A DNA stretch of 37,980 bases from positions 32,557 to 70,536 of the forward strand of contig PAZL01000032.1 of assembly GCA_002715485.1 (NCBI GenBank). The letters run 5' to 3'. Made by a program: the position numbers and the translations under genes. The notes under the pieces were generated by a model that worked only from the letters and a program-made list of their open reading frames with translations, had not been told where the DNA came from and did no database searches. Source of the stretch: Aequorivita sp. (lineage in GTDB: Bacteria > Bacteroidota > Bacteroidia > Flavobacteriales > Flavobacteriaceae). Shown one piece after another: positions 36,252 through 37,980 of this stretch. Every line of letters starts with the position of its first letter. Position 1 is the first letter of the stretch.

Positions 36252-37980
36252 ATGAAAAAATTAATACTTCTTTTAACGTTTGTATTTCCTCTTTTCGTTT
36301 TTTCACAACCAGTTACGTTGTTCCAACAGTTTAACGGTAGGTATGATTTTACGGCAGTTGGTAATACTTTAAATGCACAACCGAACTTTAACGGGTATTG
36401 TGGCCAACTCCTTCAAAGTAGTGCCAGCTTGTCCCTAACGCCAGGTCAAACTTTTGTATCAGCTCATTTGTATTGGGGTTCAATTGGTACTGGAGATTTT
36501 GATGTTTCGTTAAATGGAACACCTATTAGTGCACAACGCATCTTCAGCCATACCTTTAATGGCCAGCCTTATTTTTCGGCATATGCAGACGTTACTTCTT
36601 TAGTTGCAGCTACAGGAAACGGTACTTATACTTTTGCCGACATGGATGTTCAAGGCTTGCTTTCACAATATTGTGGTACAAACTTTGGAGGGTGGGCTAT
36701 CTATATAATTTATGAAGACCCATCATTGTTGTTGAACCAGATAAGCTTGTTTGACGGTTTGGAAAGTGTTTCTGCCAATAATAATAACTTAAGTATAACT
36801 TTAACTAATATTGATGTAAGTTCAGATATTCTTTCAAAAATTGGATTTTTGGCCTGGGAAGGGGAAGCTGAAATTGCAAATGGTGAAAGCCTTTTTATAA
36901 ATGGCACATTAATTTCGAATGCATTAAACCCTGCCGATAATGCATTTAATGGAACAAACTCTTATATAGGTCCGCCCGGAAATACCCAAAATTATAACAT
37001 GGATTTGGATTATTACGATCTGGTCGGGATCGTAAACCCAGGGGACACAACCATCCTCATTGAATTGGAGTCTCAGCAGGATTTCATAATGGTAAATAAT
37101 ATTATTACGAGTGTAAACTCTGAACTTCCAGATGCAACCATTGAGATTGATGATTTGGGAGTACTATGTCAAAATGGTAATATTGATGTTGACTATACGG
37201 TATATAATGTTAACAGTACAAATGAATTACCAGCAAATACTCCAATAGCATTTTATGCTGATGCTGTTTTAATTGGCCAAACTACAACAACAAATGCCAT
37301 TCCCATTGGCGGTTCTGAAAGTGGAACTATTACTTTAAATATACCTATCGCTACTCCAAATAACTTTAACCTTAGAGCCGTTGTGGATGATATTGGAAAT
37401 GGTACGGGCATAGTAGCAGAAACCGACGAATCAAATAACGAATTCATTTATCCCGTTGATCTTAGTACGGCCGGTATTTTACTTGATCCAGGTCCAGCTT
37501 GTTTGGGTAGGCCAGTTATTTTAGATTCTGGAGTTACCGATCCTCCATTTAACATTCAGTGGTTTAGAAATGGTATTCCTATCCCAGGAGCTACTAACGC
37601 TACCCTTACGGTTACAACAGATGGTATATATTCTGTTGAAGCAGTAGATGGCATCTGTCGGGTAGATAGTAATTCGGTTGTCATTACTTTTAGGCCCCAG
37701 CCCATTGCGAACGCTGCTGTGGATCTTTACCAGTGCGACTACGGGACTACGGCGGGCGTGTTCAATCTGACGGACAACGACGCGAACATTCTGGGCGGTC
37801 AGGACCCTGCGCTCTTCACGATAAAGTACTACCAGAGCTACCAGGACAGTTTTGACGACACCAACGAGATCCTGGGTGGTGTTCACATCATCGTCCCCCC
37901 GTCCCCGCAGACGATCTATGCGCGCATCGAGGACAACAGCGGTAGCTGTTTCGACCTTACGGACTTCCGTATCTTTTTCA
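36252..37980 (+). CDS. Large secreted adhesin-like protein (CARDB-like and Ig/PKD-like modules; probable T9SS substrate), 5' portion, continues beyond the window
   Basis: Open frame from ATG 36252 to the window end, not in the ORF track because it has no stop. MKKLILLLTFVFPLFVFSQ signal peptide; DLGVLCQNGNIDVDYTVYNVNSTNELPANTPIAFYADAVLIGQ...VAETDESNNEF is CARDB-like; FNIQWFRNGIPIPGATNATLTVTTDGIYSVEAVDGICRVDSN is Ig-like; LYQCDYGTTAGVFNLTDNDANILGGQDPALFTIKYYQS...QTIYARIEDNSGSCFDLTDFRIFF resembles repeat units of flavobacterial type B-sorted proteins. Confidence 0.9.
   Translation, partial: MKKLILLLTFVFPLFVFSQPVTLFQQFNGRYDFTAVGNTLNAQPNFNGYCGQLLQSSASLSLTPGQTFVSAHLYWGSIGTGDFDVSLNGTPISAQRIFSHTFNGQPYFSAYADVTSLVAATGNGTYTFADMDVQGLLSQYCGTNFGGWAIYIIYEDPSLLLNQISLFDGLESVSANNNNLSITLTNIDVSSDILSKIGFLAWEGEAEIANGESLFINGTLISNALNPADNAFNGTNSYIGPPGNTQNYNMDLDYYDLVGIVNPGDTTILIELESQQDFIMVNNIITSVNSELPDATIEIDDLGVLCQNGNIDVDYTVYNVNSTNELPANTPIAFYADAVLIGQTTTTNAIPIGGSESGTITLNIPIATPNNFNLRAVVDDIGNGTGIVAETDESNNEFIYPVDLSTAGILLDPGPACLGRPVILDSGVTDPPFNIQWFRNGIPIPGATNATLTVTTDGIYSVEAVDGICRVDSNSVVITFRPQPIANAAVDLYQCDYGTTAGVFNLTDNDANILGGQDPALFTIKYYQSYQDSFDDTNEILGGVHIIVPPSPQTIYARIEDNSGSCFDLTDFRIFF

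Noticed and set aside
37521-37886. 121-aa minus-strand ORF under the adhesin-like gene
   Set aside because: Lies opposite the long plus-strand frame with signal peptide and domain structure; its extension reflects the GC-rich codon bias of the sense strand.
1-37980. Search for CRISPR arrays, tRNA/rRNA genes, IS elements, integrases or phage genes
   Set aside because: No regularly spaced direct repeats, cloverleaf-like or rRNA-like sequence, transposase/integrase motifs or terminal inverted repeats were seen by eye; a tRNAscan/ISfinder-type search would be needed to exclude them fully.

Overview
The window is a chromosomal segment of an AT-rich Bacteroidota, most likely Flavobacteriaceae. Evidence for this is the SprA (type IX secretion / gliding) gene, the Bacteroidota-type TAnnTTTG promoters, and the malic enzyme-ruvA-sprA-gcvH gene order. 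In order it carries: queG (3' part); maeB-ruvA-sprA-gcvH-VanZ-like; two TonB-like proteins plus an outer-membrane RemB/Wzi-like protein that shares their C-terminal-type domain; an MBL hydrolase; a cytochrome oxidase accessory/subunit block (ctaB, two cox3, cox4, a Cys-less SCO-like protein, SCO1, DUF420, a small CxxC membrane protein); a MacAB/TolC-type export cluster with two permeases and two adaptors; tsaB; two tandem secreted paralogs; an MscS channel; a DUF255 lipoprotein; dodecin; an Nfu protein with a duplicated N-domain; and the 5' part of a large secreted CARDB/Ig-like adhesin-type protein that runs off the right edge and is missing from the ORF track. No rRNA, tRNA, CRISPR or mobile element was recognised. 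The most striking signal is an abrupt within-gene switch from very AT-rich to GC-rich synonymous coding at about 37.69 kb in that last gene. Other notable signals are a 13-bp perfect, probably bidirectional terminator hairpin embedded in the tsaB coding sequence, a dodecin terminator lying inside the annotated 5' end of the DUF255 ORF, two promoters lying at or inside annotated ORF starts, and a cysteine-less SCO paralog next to SCO1.
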